Position numbers and translations under genes: made by a program
The notes under the pieces: model-generated
The model's database searches: none
Told to the model about the DNA's origin: nothing
Seen by the model: the letters and a program-made list of their open reading frames with translations, nothing else
NCBI RefSeq assembly: GCF_900156535.1
Contig: NZ_FTNV01000004.1
Span: 124,001-188,000 of the forward strand
DNA length: 64,000 bases
Source: Roseovarius nanhaiticus
GTDB taxonomy: Bacteria > Pseudomonadota > Alphaproteobacteria > Rhodobacterales > Rhodobacteraceae
Reading direction: 5' to 3'
Shown: positions 39,336 through 49,110 of the stretch, one piece after another
How the letters are laid out: each line of letters opens with the position of its first letter
How positions within the stretch are numbered: position 1 is the first letter of the stretch

Positions 39336-40238
39336 TCAGCTCCGGTTTTCGGGGGCGGTGACGTCTCGCAGACCGTCGCCCATGAGGTTGATCGCCAGTA
39401 CCAGCACGAAGAGGACAACGCCGGGGATCAGCACCAGCCACGGCTCGAACAGCATCATGTTCTTGCCCTCGGAGACCATGAGGCCCCAGCTGGGCGTGGG
39501 CGGCTGCACGCCGAGGCCCAGGAACGACAGCGCGGCCTCCAGAAGGATCGCGTGGGCCATCTCCAGCGTGACGATCACGATCAGGTTGTTGACGATGTTC
39601 GGCATGATCTCGGACAGCACGACACGGGTGGTCGAGGCGCCGATTGCCTGTGCTGCATGCACGTATTCGCGCCGCCGCACCTGAAGCGTAGAGGCGCGCA
39701 TGACAACTGCAAAGCGATCCCATAGCAACAGGCCCAGCACGCCGATCACCACCTGAAGTGAGCCGCCCAGGATAGCGACGACCGCCAGCGCCACGAGCAC
39801 AACAGGCATGGCGAGGCGCACGTTGATCAGAAAGGTCACGACCGCATCCACCTTGCCGCCGAAATACCCCGCGGCGACGCCCATCGCGGTGCCGATCACG
39901 CCCGAAATCAGCGCGGCCACCGCGCCAATCAACAGCGACACACGCGCACCGTAGATGAGGCGCGACAGGTAATCGCGGCCCAGATGGTCGGTGCCCAGCG
40001 GATGCTCCCACGTGCCGCCCATGAAGACGGGCTTGATCATCCGCTTGGTCAGTTCTTGGGCATAGGGATCGTGCGGGGCCAGAACGGGGGCGAGGATCGC
40101 CACCAGAACCAGAAGGAAAACAACGCCCAGACCAAAGAGAAGGCCGGTATGCCCCGTCACCCGCTTGCGCAGAATCTGGCGCGGGGTCGGGCCGCTGATT
40201 TCCTCCAGCAGAGGATCGACTGTCTTGTGAACGGCCAT
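39336..40238 (-). CDS. dppC: Peptide ABC importer permease, DppC type
   Basis: A 300-residue permease with a cytoplasmic N-terminus and six predicted helices, the first at about 33-53 (GLLFGLGVVFLLVLVAILAPVLAPHDPYAQ, the DppC hallmark). GTDHLGRDYLSRLIYGARVSL and the coupling loop EYVHAAQAIGASTTRVVLSEIMPNI are conserved. It starts just after the dppB stop with GGAG upstream. Confidence 0.94.
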   Translation of the reverse strand: MAVHKTVDPLLEEISGPTPRQILRKRVTGHTGLLFGLGVVFLLVLVAILAPVLAPHDPYAQELTKRMIKPVFMGGTWEHPLGTDHLGRDYLSRLIYGARVSLLIGAVAALISGVIGTAMGVAAGYFGGKVDAVVTFLINVRLAMPVVLVALAVVAILGGSLQVVIGVLGLLLWDRFAVVMRASTLQVRRREYVHAAQAIGASTTRVVLSEIMPNIVNNLIVIVTLEMAHAILLEAALSFLGLGVQPPTPSWGLMVSEGKNMMLFEPWLVLIPGVVLFVLVLAINLMGDGLRDVTAPENRS

Positions 40239-40239
40239 G

Positions 40240-41157
40240 TTACGAGCTCCTCATGCGGGGGTCGAGCCATGCGTTCAGCACGTCCGCCAAGAAGGTGAAG
40301 ATGATGTAGAACATCGAGAAGATCAGGATCAGCGCCTGCACCGTCGGCAGATCATTGCGCGCGATGCTCTCCCACGCCAGATAGCCCGCGCCATGCAGCG
40401 CAAAGACCGACTCGACCACGATCGAGCCGCCCAGCATGAAGCCCATCTGAACCGCGGCAAGGCTGACGACCGGTATGATCGCGTTGCGCAGGGCATGCTT
40501 GAACAGGACGCGCCATTCCCCCGCGCCCTTGGCGCGCGCGGTGCGGATATAGTCAGAATTCAGAACCTCCAGCATACCGGCCCGCGTCAGGCGCATGATC
40601 GCCGGCATGGCGTAATAGCCCAGCACGATGGTGGGCATGATGAAATGCCGCCAGCTGGACGCGCCCGAGGGCGGCAGCCAGCCCAGCGTGATACCAAAGA
40701 GCACGATCAGGATCAGGCCAAACCAGAAACTGGGCATCGCCTGACCTGCGACCGATAGGAACAGCGCGACACGGTCGATGATCGAATTGGGGCGGATCGC
40801 GGCGGCCACGCCCAGCGGCACGGCGGTCACGAGGGCAAATGTAATGCCGCAGACGCCGAGCGTCATCGTCACCGACAGCCGGTCCCCGATCAGCGAGGCG
40901 ACGGGAAGTTTGAAATAGTAACTCTCGCCGAAATCGCCGCGCAGCGCGTTCCAAAGCCATTCCGCGTATTGCACCAGCATGGGCCGGTCAAAGCCGTAAA
41001 GGCGGCGCAGTGCCTCGATATCCTCGCCACTTGCCGTCTCGCCGGCAAGGGCCGCAGCCGGATCGCCCGACAGGAAAAGCAGCGAAAAACTGATGAAGCT
41101 GACCGTGAAGGCCACGAGGATGGCAAGGCCAAGCCTCTTGAGTATGAATGGCAGCAT
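40240..41157 (-). CDS. dppB: Peptide ABC importer permease, DppB type
   Basis: A 305-residue permease with the DppB start (MLPFILKRLGLAILVAFTVSFISFSLLFLSGDPA) and six predicted helices. The coupling loop is SDYIRTARAKGAGEWRVLFKHALRNAIIPV. The start at 41157 has GGGAGG 9 bases upstream; the longer open frame lacks this. A strong stem-loop separates it from the binding-protein gene. Confidence 0.94.
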   Translation of the reverse strand: MLPFILKRLGLAILVAFTVSFISFSLLFLSGDPAAALAGETASGEDIEALRRLYGFDRPMLVQYAEWLWNALRGDFGESYYFKLPVASLIGDRLSVTMTLGVCGITFALVTAVPLGVAAAIRPNSIIDRVALFLSVAGQAMPSFWFGLILIVLFGITLGWLPPSGASSWRHFIMPTIVLGYYAMPAIMRLTRAGMLEVLNSDYIRTARAKGAGEWRVLFKHALRNAIIPVVSLAAVQMGFMLGGSIVVESVFALHGAGYLAWESIARNDLPTVQALILIFSMFYIIFTFLADVLNAWLDPRMRSS

Positions 41158-41214
41158 GCGCTGCGACCTCCCTGCCGGAATTGCGGTTGGTTGGCGATCA
41201 GTGAAAAAGGCAAT

Positions 41215-41244
41215 GGCCCGGCGGACGCGCACGCCCGCCGGGCC
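41215..41244 (-). terminator. Stem-loop between dppA and dppB
   Basis: A perfect 10-base-pair stem (GGCCCGGCGG / CCGCCGGGCC) with a 10-base loop follows dppA in the transcription direction. No T-run follows, so it fits a message stabiliser or attenuator that keeps binding-protein levels above permease levels. Confidence 0.6.
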
Positions 41245-41256
41245 GATGGGACCGGA

Positions 41257-42783
41257 TCAGTTCCAGGTCATGTCCGTAAAGCGCAGCACCTCATCCGCCG
41301 TCGGGGTATAGGCCACCTCTTTGGTCATGACGTAGTTGGTGTTGTAGCTGAACATCGGCGCCCAGTAGGCCTGATCCGCGATACGCTGCAGCGCCTTGCG
41401 GTAGAACTCCTTGCGCTCTTCCGGGTCGGTCGAGCTGTCGGCGACAGTCAGATACTCCAGCACCTGATCGTCCTGGGCATCGTCGAGGCTGCCATGCTTG
41501 AAGAACTGGCTGACCATCGCCGAGGCGTCGTTGATCGAGTAGCTGCCCCAGGTCAGGAAGGCCAGCGGCACTTCGCCCTTCATGTTCAGCTCGCGCAGGG
41601 CCGAATACTGCAGCAGTTTGAAGTTGGTCTGAATACCAGCGGCGTTCAGATAGCTGCTGACCGCCTCGGCATATTCACGGTCGCGATACGCGTAGAAATC
41701 CGTCGTGAAGCCATCGGGATAACCCGCCTCAGCCAACAGAGCGCGCGCCTTCTCGGGGTCGTACTCATAGCTGGTCACGTCCTGCGCGCAGCCAAACTGG
41801 CTGGGGAAGCATGCGGTCGAGACCACCTTGGATTTGCCCTTGAGCAGGTTGTCGACAAGTGCCTGACGGTCGATGGCGTGGTTGACGGCTTGGCGCACCT
41901 TGACGTCGGTGAAGGGGTTGGGGTCCATGCTGGACCGACCCGCGGCGTCCATCGACAGATAGCCGACGCGCATGGTCGACTCGTTCGACACGGTAAAGCG
42001 ATCATCCATCGAGGCCATCTTCTCGGCCTGATCCGCCGGCACCTGCCAGATCAGATCAAGCGAGCCCGAGAAAAGCTCGGCCAGCTGCGTGTTGACGTCG
42101 GGAATCGTGCGAATGTCGATTTTCTCAATCGAAGGCTGGCCCTTGGGGCTGTCGTGATAGTCTTCGTATTTCTCCAGCACGAAATGCTGGCCCGGCTCGA
42201 CCGAGACGACCTTGTAAGGTCCGGTGCCGACGGGCTTGAGGCCCATGCCCGAGGGGCCGACCTCTTCGTAATAGTCGGACGGGTACATCGACACGGGGCC
42301 GGACAGGAATTCGATCGCCGCCGGGAACACGTCCTTGGTGGTGATGCGCACGGTATAGTCGTCGATCTTCTCGGCGCTCTCCATCCAGTTCACATTGCGC
42401 TGCGTCTTGACGCCGCTTTCTTCCTTGGCGACGAAATTGACGGTGGCGACCACGTCATCGGCAGTGAAATCCGAGCCATCATGGAATTTTACGCCCTCGC
42501 GCAGCTTGAATTCCAGCGTCTTGTCGTCGATCCACTCCCAGCTCGTCGCAAGGTTGCCCTTGTACTCGTTCGTCTCGGGGTCGCGGTAGATTAGCCCGTC
42601 CCAGACAGCGCGCTGCATCACAACGCCTTCGCGCGACGAGTTGAAGAAGCTGTCGACGTTCTCGAGCTCTTTGGTGAAGGCGACATTCAGCGTGCCGCTG
42701 GCCTTGTCGGCGAGTGCAACGCCGCCGGCGCCCACTGCCAGCACCATGGCAAGTGCGGTGGATTTCAAAAACGTGGCTTTCAT
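41257..42783 (-). CDS. dppA: Peptide ABC importer periplasmic binding protein (family 5)
   Basis: A 508-residue family-5 solute-binding protein with a signal peptide (about 1-25, ending GGVALA). GNLATSWEWIDDKTLEFKLREGVKFHDGSDFTADDVV is the family signature, and VRQAVNHAIDRQALVDNLL closes the second lobe. Ligands of the family include di/oligopeptides, nickel and glycosides; M20 and GGT neighbours favour peptides or gamma-glutamyl compounds. The ATG at 42783 follows GGGAGAGG. It is the first gene of the leftward operon dppABCDF-ggt-M20. Confidence 0.92.
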   Translation of the reverse strand: MKATFLKSTALAMVLAVGAGGVALADKASGTLNVAFTKELENVDSFFNSSREGVVMQRAVWDGLIYRDPETNEYKGNLATSWEWIDDKTLEFKLREGVKFHDGSDFTADDVVATVNFVAKEESGVKTQRNVNWMESAEKIDDYTVRITTKDVFPAAIEFLSGPVSMYPSDYYEEVGPSGMGLKPVGTGPYKVVSVEPGQHFVLEKYEDYHDSPKGQPSIEKIDIRTIPDVNTQLAELFSGSLDLIWQVPADQAEKMASMDDRFTVSNESTMRVGYLSMDAAGRSSMDPNPFTDVKVRQAVNHAIDRQALVDNLLKGKSKVVSTACFPSQFGCAQDVTSYEYDPEKARALLAEAGYPDGFTTDFYAYRDREYAEAVSSYLNAAGIQTNFKLLQYSALRELNMKGEVPLAFLTWGSYSINDASAMVSQFFKHGSLDDAQDDQVLEYLTVADSSTDPEERKEFYRKALQRIADQAYWAPMFSYNTNYVMTKEVAYTPTADEVLRFTDMTWN

Positions 42784-42837
42784 TTGGACCTCTCCCTGCC
42801 GCAGCGCGCTGCGGTCTCCTGTTTTCATTTGCAATCC

Positions 42838-42862
42838 AGTGCATATCATATAGCAATACACT
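42838..42862. promoter_or_regulatory. Inverted repeat between iclR and dppA
   Basis: AGTGCAT and ATACACT form a 7-base inverted repeat with one mismatch around an 11-base AT-rich centre (TATCATATA), which could also serve as a -10 region. It lies in the 175-base space between the divergent iclR and dppA genes and is the best operator candidate. Confidence 0.4.
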
Positions 42863-42958
42863 AGATCACGATGTAATTATTTGAACCCTGCGCCTGCGCG
42901 GAAATCAAGCGCGAATTTCGCTCCTTCGACCTAAGCCTTTTATACGGCCCGAGATTTG

Positions 42959-43735
42959 ATGACCAAACCCAAGCAAAACACGCTGTTCGTCGGATCATTG
43001 GCCAAAGGTCTGCGCATCCTGCGCGCCTTCGATGAGACACGAACCGAAATGTCGCTGGGCGCTCTGGCCGATGCGACTGGCCTCGACAAAAGCGCCGTTC
43101 AGCGCCTTGCCAATACGTTGCACATCGAAGGAATGCTGGACAAGGATCCCGTCACGCGCCGCTATCGGCCCAGCCACGCATGGCTGCGCCTCGCTTATGC
43201 CTACTATTGGTCCGACCCTCTGGTCGCCCGCGCCATGCCCAAGCTGATAGATCTGTCGCAGCGCCTGGGCGAGACGGTCAACCTGGCCGAGCTGTCGGGT
43301 GAGCACATCATTTACGCCGCCCGCCTGCCTTGCACGCGCACGATCTTTGCCGCCTCTGTACCGGGGCGGCAGGTGCCCGCCCTTATCACTTCTGCGGGTC
43401 AGACAATCCTTGCGACATACCCCGAAGACATGCGGGCCGCCGCAATCCGCGATTGGCATATCGCGCCGCATACGCCCCAGACGACGCTGGACCGCGCCGT
43501 CATCGCGGATCAGGTCGAGGCCGCACGCCGGGCGGGATACGCCATTACCCACAGCCAGATGATCCATGGCGAGGTCGGTATCGCCTGCGCGATCCGCGGC
43601 CCGGACGGGCGCGCTTGGGCGGCGGTGCACTGCTCGGTCTCGGCGCATCATTGGGACGATACGCGCATTCGCGCTGAAATCCTGCCGTGGCTGCAGGATA
43701 CGGCCAATGCCATATCGCCGCAGATGCGCGGTTAG
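42959..43735 (+). CDS. IclR-family transcriptional regulator
   Basis: A 258-residue IclR regulator. The N-terminal winged helix (about 10-75) contains VGSLAKGLRILRAFDETRTEMSLGALADATGLDKSAVQRLANTL. The C-terminal effector domain has LGETVNLAELSGEHIIYAARL and GQTILATYPEDMRAAAI. It is divergent from the peptide importer operon and most likely controls it. ATG at 42959 follows an in-frame TTG by one codon; the ribosome site is weak. Confidence 0.9.
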   Translation: MTKPKQNTLFVGSLAKGLRILRAFDETRTEMSLGALADATGLDKSAVQRLANTLHIEGMLDKDPVTRRYRPSHAWLRLAYAYYWSDPLVARAMPKLIDLSQRLGETVNLAELSGEHIIYAARLPCTRTIFAASVPGRQVPALITSAGQTILATYPEDMRAAAIRDWHIAPHTPQTTLDRAVIADQVEAARRAGYAITHSQMIHGEVGIACAIRGPDGRAWAAVHCSVSAHHWDDTRIRAEILPWLQDTANAISPQMRG

Positions 43736-43745
43736 GACAGAACCG

Positions 43746-44735
43746 TTAGACGACGCCCGCGCGCAACAGATCGTGAAGGTGCAGGACGCCAACGAGGCGA
43801 TTGCCTTCTTCCGCCACGATGAGCACCGTCCGCTTGCGTCCATTCAAAATCGCCAGCGCCTCGGGCGCCGAGCAATCGGGCGCGACCGTGATCGGCTGCT
43901 TGGTGGCGACGTCAAGGGCGCGGCGCTCCATCAACCCATCCATATTGCGGCGCAGATCGCCGTCAGTGATGATGCCACTGATGATGCCGTCCCGCGTCAG
44001 GACGCAGACGCCGAACCCCTTGGACGTCATCGCCAGCAGCACGTCCGCCATCGGTGCGTTTTCGTCCAGCGCCGGCAGCGCATCACCAGAATGCATCAGA
44101 TCAGCCACGCTGCGCATCTGCGCGCCCAGCTTGCCGCCCGGGTGATAGACCCCGAAATCCTTCGGGGCAAAGCCGCGCCGCTCCATCAGCGCCACGGCCA
44201 GCGCGTCGCCCAGCGCCAGCGTCAGCGTGGTCGAGGTTGTCGGCGCAAGGCCGATGGGGCAGGCCTCGGGACAGGCCGGCAAGGTCAGGCGGTGATCTGC
44301 CGCTTTCATCAAGGTGCTATCCGCCTTGGACGAGATGCCGATCATCGGAATTGAAAACCGCTGCGTGTGATAGACGATATCGCGCAGCTCGGCCGTCTCG
44401 CCCGAGTTCGAGATCAGAAGGCAGGCGTCATCCGAGCCGATCATGCCAAGATCGCCGTGGCTCGCCTCGGTCGCGTGAACGAAATAGGCTGGCGTCCCGG
44501 TGGAAGCCAGCGTCGCCGCGATCTTGCGCCCGATATGGCCCGACTTGCCGATGCCCGACACGATGACGCGGCCCTTGCAGGCCAGCACCGTCTCGACCGC
44601 CGCCGCAAAATCTGCGGGCAGGTTTTCGGCCAGGTAGCGAAGCGCGTCCGCCTCGATCCCCAGCACCTTTTGCGCCGCCGCGATGCTGTTGGCGCTGTCC
44701 TCGGGCGTGGGATCGGTCATCGGCTGCGAATGCAT
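43746..44735 (-). CDS. kpsF: Arabinose-5-phosphate isomerase KdsD/KpsF
   Basis: Interconverts ribulose-5-phosphate and arabinose-5-phosphate, the first step towards Kdo. The 329-residue product has a SIS domain (RVIVSGIGKSGHIGRKIAATLASTGTPAYFVHATEASHGDLG, LLISNSGET) and two C-terminal CBS domains (from about 205). The length is that of the enterobacterial enzyme. It is the last of a leftward gene set after ugd in the polysaccharide region, so it may be a capsule-linked paralogue; the housekeeping copy cannot be excluded. It is convergent with iclR, 10 bases apart. Confidence 0.93.
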   Translation of the reverse strand: MHSQPMTDPTPEDSANSIAAAQKVLGIEADALRYLAENLPADFAAAVETVLACKGRVIVSGIGKSGHIGRKIAATLASTGTPAYFVHATEASHGDLGMIGSDDACLLISNSGETAELRDIVYHTQRFSIPMIGISSKADSTLMKAADHRLTLPACPEACPIGLAPTTSTTLTLALGDALAVALMERRGFAPKDFGVYHPGGKLGAQMRSVADLMHSGDALPALDENAPMADVLLAMTSKGFGVCVLTRDGIISGIITDGDLRRNMDGLMERRALDVATKQPITVAPDCSAPEALAILNGRKRTVLIVAEEGNRLVGVLHLHDLLRAGVV

Positions 44736-44816
44736 GAAAATTCTCTCGTTTCTCGAAAGGGGACGTGAAGCGCTACTGTATCGATCCACGCCCCGGCAAG
44801 CCAGAGCGCGCGCCGA

Positions 44817-46136
44817 TCAGGCGCCGTATCCCTGACGCCCGACACCCTCATAGGCCACAAAACCCGCCGCGCGCGCATCCTCGGCACTGTAGATATTGCG
44901 CAGATCGGCAAGGCGGGGCGTGGTCATGTCGCCTGCGATGCGGCTGAGGTCCAGCGCGCGGAATTCATTCCATTCGGTCAGGATGACCAGCAGATCGGCC
45001 TTTTCGGCGGCGCCATAGGCGTCGTCATGCCAGCTGACCCCATGCAGCAGCGCCGCACCCTCACGCTGGCCCTGCGGATCACAGATCTGCACCTTGGCCC
45101 CCCCGCCGACCAGCGCGGGCACGATCGACAGGCTGGGCGCGGCGCGCATGTCATCCGTGTCGGGCTTGAACGTGACACCCAGCACGCCGATGGTGCGGCC
45201 CGCAAAGCTGCCGCCGCAAAGGTCCAGCAGCTTGTCCGTCATGCGCCGCTTGACCGCCTCGTTCACCTCGATCACGGCCTCGACGATACGCATGGGGCTG
45301 GCATGTTCCTGCCCGATCCGCGCCAGCGCGGTCGTGTCCTTGGGAAAGCACGACCCGCCATAGCCCGGCCCGGCATGCAGGAACTTGTTGCCGATGCGCC
45401 CGTCCATGCCCATGCCACGGCTGACCTGTTTGACGTCCGCGCCGACACGCTCGCACAGCGCCGCAATCTCGTTGATGAAGGTGATCTTGGTCGCGAGAAA
45501 GGCGTTGGCAGCGTATTTGATCATCTCGGCGGATTCCAGATCCGTCACGACGATCGGAAAATCGCGCAGGTAGAGCGGGCGATAGATGTCGCGTAGCACC
45601 TTGGCCGCGCGTTCGCTCTGGACGCCGACAACAACGCGGTCGGGATGCATGAAATCCTTGACCGCCGCGCCTTCGCGCAGGAATTCGGGATTGCTGGCCA
45701 CCTCGAAATCGAGCGCGGGGTTCGCCGTCGCGATCGTCTCCTGCACCTTGCGGTTGGTGCCGACTGGAACGGTGGATTTGGTGACCACGACGACGCCATC
45801 TGGCATGGCATGGGCCAGCTCGGTCGCCGCCGCCATGACATAGCTGAGATCGGCATGCCCATCACCGCGCCGCGTGGGCGTACCTACGGCGATAAAGACG
45901 GCGTCGGCGCCCACGACCGCACCCGCAAGGTCGGTCGTAAAGGTCAGGCGCCTGGCATCGACGTTGCGCGCCATGACCACATCAAGCTCGGGCTCGTAAA
46001 TGGGCACCTCGCCCGCATCCAGCCGCGCAATCTTGGCGCTATCGCGATCGACACAAACCACCTGATGGCCGAAATCTGCGAAACACACTCCCGAGACAAG
46101 CCCGACATAGCCGGTTCCGATCATCACTATACGCAA
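44817..46136 (-). CDS. ugd: UDP-glucose 6-dehydrogenase
   Basis: Oxidises UDP-glucose to UDP-glucuronate with two NAD. The 439-residue product starts with MRIVMIGTGYVGLVSGVCFADFGHQV (NAD fold). The thiol site is GYGGSCFPKDTTAL, with the catalytic Cys, and NPEFLREGAAVKDFMHPDRVVVG and TFKPDTDDMRAAPSL are conserved. It gives an acidic sugar donor for the polymer. A 213-base gap, without a clear terminator, separates it from rmlA upstream. Confidence 0.96.
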   Translation of the reverse strand: MRIVMIGTGYVGLVSGVCFADFGHQVVCVDRDSAKIARLDAGEVPIYEPELDVVMARNVDARRLTFTTDLAGAVVGADAVFIAVGTPTRRGDGHADLSYVMAAATELAHAMPDGVVVVTKSTVPVGTNRKVQETIATANPALDFEVASNPEFLREGAAVKDFMHPDRVVVGVQSERAAKVLRDIYRPLYLRDFPIVVTDLESAEMIKYAANAFLATKITFINEIAALCERVGADVKQVSRGMGMDGRIGNKFLHAGPGYGGSCFPKDTTALARIGQEHASPMRIVEAVIEVNEAVKRRMTDKLLDLCGGSFAGRTIGVLGVTFKPDTDDMRAAPSLSIVPALVGGGAKVQICDPQGQREGAALLHGVSWHDDAYGAAEKADLLVILTEWNEFRALDLSRIAGDMTTPRLADLRNIYSAEDARAAGFVAYEGVGRQGYGA

Positions 46137-46349
46137 GGCGGTCTCTCCCGTTTTTTCGTGGCCGGACCGCCGTGGTGGCGCGATCCGGCGAGCTTCTTCA
46201 ATTCAAGTTCGCCGCACCGTTCGGCGCGCCGTATCTCAGCTTTTGCTTCGAAAGCCCCTAAAGCCGCCCCGCCGCAGAGGCAAGTGCGGCCTCCAATTCC
46301 GCACGACTGCGCGCACAGGCGTGGCATATCGGGACGAGACGCGCTGCGC

Positions 46350-47222
46350 CTACCGCAACATCCGCAAGAGATATTGGCCGTAGCTGTTCTTGGCGAACCC
46401 CTCGGCGCGCTCTTGCAGCGCGCTTGCGTCGATCCAACCCTTGCCATACGCAATCTCATCCGGACTGCCGACCTGCAATCCCTGCCGCTCGCTGAGGGTC
46501 CGCACAAAATTGCCCGCATCCAAAAGCGAGCCGTGGGTGCCGGTATCGAGCCACGCATAACCGCGCCCCATCTGCTGCACGTTCAGCAGACCGTCGGCCA
46601 GATACATCTCAAGAAGGGCCGTGATCTCAAGCTCGCCGCGCGCCGAGGGTGTCACGTTGCGCGCACGTTCGGACGCGGTGGCGTCAAGGAAGTAAAGCCC
46701 CGTGACTGCATAAGGCGAGGGCGCGACCTCGGGCTTCTCCACGATGGCGCGCACCGATCCGTCGGGCGCGAAATCGACGACGCCGTAGCGCTCGGGGTCT
46801 GCCACGCGGTAGCCGAAAACGGTGCCGCCCTGGTCCTGCGCGTCCGCCTCGGCCAGATGCTCGGGCAGACCGTGACCGAAGAAGATGTTATCGCCCAGAA
46901 CCATCGCACTGGGCGCGCCGTCCAGAAAGTCCTCGGCCAATACATACGCCTGCGCCAGCCCGTCGGGCGAAGGCTGTGCGATATAGCTGAGCGACAGGCC
47001 CCATTGGCTGCCATCCCCAAGGGTGCGCTGGAACTGGTCCTGATCCTGCGGCGTGGTGATCACCGCGATATCGCGGATACCCCCCAACATGAGGACGCTG
47101 AGCGGATAGTAGATCATCGGCTTGTCATAGATCGGCAGAAGCTGCTTCGACACGCCCATCGTGATCGGGTAAAGCCGCGTGCCCGAGCCGCCGGCCAAGA
47201 TGATGCCCTTGCGCTGTGTCAT
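46350..47222 (-). CDS. rmlA: Glucose-1-phosphate thymidylyltransferase RmlA
   Basis: Makes dTDP-glucose from glucose-1-phosphate and dTTP. The 290-residue product has KGIILAGGSGTRLYPITMGVSKQLLPIYDKPMIYYPLS at the N-terminus and AWLDTGTHGSLLDAGNFV near the C-terminus. It is last in the rmlC-B-D-A operon, with a 4-base overlap with rmlD (ATGA). The start at 47222 fixes MTQRKG as N-terminus; the much longer open frame is a rmlD shadow. Confidence 0.97.
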   Translation of the reverse strand: MTQRKGIILAGGSGTRLYPITMGVSKQLLPIYDKPMIYYPLSVLMLGGIRDIAVITTPQDQDQFQRTLGDGSQWGLSLSYIAQPSPDGLAQAYVLAEDFLDGAPSAMVLGDNIFFGHGLPEHLAEADAQDQGGTVFGYRVADPERYGVVDFAPDGSVRAIVEKPEVAPSPYAVTGLYFLDATASERARNVTPSARGELEITALLEMYLADGLLNVQQMGRGYAWLDTGTHGSLLDAGNFVRTLSERQGLQVGSPDEIAYGKGWIDASALQERAEGFAKNSYGQYLLRMLR

Positions 47223-48061
47223 ATGCCTAGCTCCTTGAGAACGGCGCGCAGACCGGCGCGCCAATCGGGCGGTTCGATACCGAAATCTGTCGCAAGAGCC
47301 GCGCAATCGAGCCGGCTGTTCAGCGGGCGCTGCGCGGGTGTCGGATAGTCCGAGGTCGGAATCGACGTCAGGGCAACGTCCCGGCCCACCATGCGGAAGA
47401 TCTCGGCGGCGAAATCGTGCCAGCTGACCGCCGGCGTGCCCGCGAAATGATAGATGCCGCCGGGCTGTCCGCTTGTCATGGCGCCCGCCATGGTCAGGAG
47501 TGCCTCGGCGATGGCAGCGGCGGGGGTAGGCCCACCGATCTGATCGCCGACCACGCTCAGCGCATCGCGCGTCTCGGACAGGCGCAGCATCGTCTTGACG
47601 AAGTTCGCGCCATGCGCCGAAAATACCCAAGACGTGCGCAGGATCGCCGCGTTCGCGCCGGATGCGCGCACTGCCTCCTCGCCCGCCAGCTTGCTGCGGC
47701 CATAGGCGTTGATCGGGGCGGTGGCATCGTCCGTCTGCCATGGCGCCTCACCCTGCCCGTCAAAGACGTAATCGGTCGAGATATGCAGAAACGGGATACC
47801 CAGATCGGCACAGGCGCGCGCCATTGCTCCGGGCGCCTCGGCGTTGATGGTACGGGCCAGCGCGTCTTCATCCTCGGCGCGGTCGACGGCGGTGTAGGCA
47901 GCGGCGTTGATCACGCAGTCGGGACGCGCGACATGGATGGCGGCGGCGCAGGCTGCGGGATCCGACAGATCCGCCTCCGCGCGGCCCAGCGCGGTGACCA
48001 TACCCGCGCGCTGCAATTCACGGGCGACCTGCCCGGTTCGGCCAAAGACGAGGATGCTCAT
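47219..48061 (-). CDS. rmlD: dTDP-4-dehydrorhamnose reductase RmlD
   Basis: The last step of dTDP-L-rhamnose synthesis. The 280-residue extended short-chain reductase has the nucleotide motif [40 protein letters not shown] and catalytic Tyr/Lys in YGRSKLAGE. The start at 48061 overlaps the rmlB stop. Length is slightly below the usual 290-300. Confidence 0.95.
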   Translation of the reverse strand: MSILVFGRTGQVARELQRAGMVTALGRAEADLSDPAACAAAIHVARPDCVINAAAYTAVDRAEDEDALARTINAEAPGAMARACADLGIPFLHISTDYVFDGQGEAPWQTDDATAPINAYGRSKLAGEEAVRASGANAAILRTSWVFSAHGANFVKTMLRLSETRDALSVVGDQIGGPTPAAAIAEALLTMAGAMTSGQPGGIYHFAGTPAVSWHDFAAEIFRMVGRDVALTSIPTSDYPTPAQRPLNSRLDCAALATDFGIEPPDWRAGLRAVLKELGI

Positions 48062-49110
48062 GGCGCGGTGCCCAGCCGCGTGCCGACGCCCGCGCGCGCT
48101 TGCAAGGGGCGCCACCAATCCTCGTTCGCCAGATACCATTCGACCGTGCACCTCAGCCCCTCCTCGACCGTGACGGAAGGGCGCCAACCCAATTCGCGCC
48201 GGATGCGCGACGGGTCGATCGCATAGCGCGCGTCATGGCCGGGACGGTCAGCGACGAAGGTGATCAGATCGCTGAACGGGCGGCCATCACCGCGCGGCGC
48301 CAGATCGTCCAGAATATCGCAGAGCGTCTGGACCAGCTCCAGATTGCTGCGCTCGTTCTCGCCGCCGATGGCATAGCTGCGCCCGACACGGCCCTGCCCC
48401 AGAACGGTCAGCAGCGCATCGGCGTGATCCTCCACATAAAGCCAGTCGCGCACGTTCGAGCCGTCGCCGTAGATCGGCAGGGGCTTGCCCGCGAGCGCGC
48501 TGAGGATGACGACCGGGATCAGCTTCTCGGGGAAGTGATAGGGGCCATAATTGTTCGAGCAATTGGTCAGCAGAATGGGCAGGCCGTAGGTCTCGGCCCA
48601 GGCGCGTACCAGATGATCGGACGCCGCCTTGGACGCCGAATAGGGGCTGCGCGGATCATAGGGCGTCTCTTCGGTAAAGCGGGTGCCGGGATCTGCGGGC
48701 AGGCTGCCGAAAACCTCGTCGGTCGAGACGTGGTGAAAGCGGAAGCCTTCGGGCCGTCCGGCGGCCTGCCAATAGCCGCGCGCGGCCTCGAGCAGCGTGT
48801 AGGTGCCGGTGATATTCGTGTCGATGAAAGTGCCCGGCCCATCGATGGAGCGGTCGACATGGCTCTCGGCGGCGAGGTGCAGGATGGCGTCGGGCGCGTG
48901 GTCGGCCAAGATCCGGTCCAGCGCGGCGCGGTCGCGGATATCCGCATGCTCAAAGCGGTAGTGCGGGCTCTCCTCGACGCTGGCGACGTTCGCGAGGCAG
49001 GCGGCATAGGTCAACGCATCAAGATTGACGACGTCATGCCCCCGCGCCACCGCCTGCCGCACCACGGCAGAGCCGATGAAACCCGCACCGCCCGTGACCA
49101 AGAGCTTCAT
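48058..49110 (-). CDS. rmlB: dTDP-glucose 4,6-dehydratase RmlB
   Basis: Converts dTDP-glucose to dTDP-4-keto-6-deoxyglucose. The 350-residue product shows [18 protein letters not shown] (NAD motif), [15 protein letters not shown], catalytic STDEVFG and [31 protein letters not shown] is the family substrate loop. Start and stop overlap rmlC and rmlD by four bases each, so the operon is translationally coupled throughout. Confidence 0.97.
   Translation of the reverse strand: MKLLVTGGAGFIGSAVVRQAVARGHDVVNLDALTYAACLANVASVEESPHYRFEHADIRDRAALDRILADHAPDAILHLAAESHVDRSIDGPGTFIDTNITGTYTLLEAARGYWQAAGRPEGFRFHHVSTDEVFGSLPADPGTRFTEETPYDPRSPYSASKAASDHLVRAWAETYGLPILLTNCSNNYGPYHFPEKLIPVVILSALAGKPLPIYGDGSNVRDWLYVEDHADALLTVLGQGRVGRSYAIGGENERSNLELVQTLCDILDDLAPRGDGRPFSDLITFVADRPGHDARYAIDPSRIRRELGWRPSVTVEEGLRCTVEWYLANEDWWRPLQARAGVGTRLGTAP

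Noticed and set aside
40969..42594. A 541-codon open frame on the plus strand
   Set aside because: Antisense to dppA and dppB; no family motif and no ribosome site.
46137..46349. Terminator or small gene between rmlA and ugd
   Set aside because: Only a weak 6-bp stem (46271-46290) without a T-run and no plausible short gene was seen.
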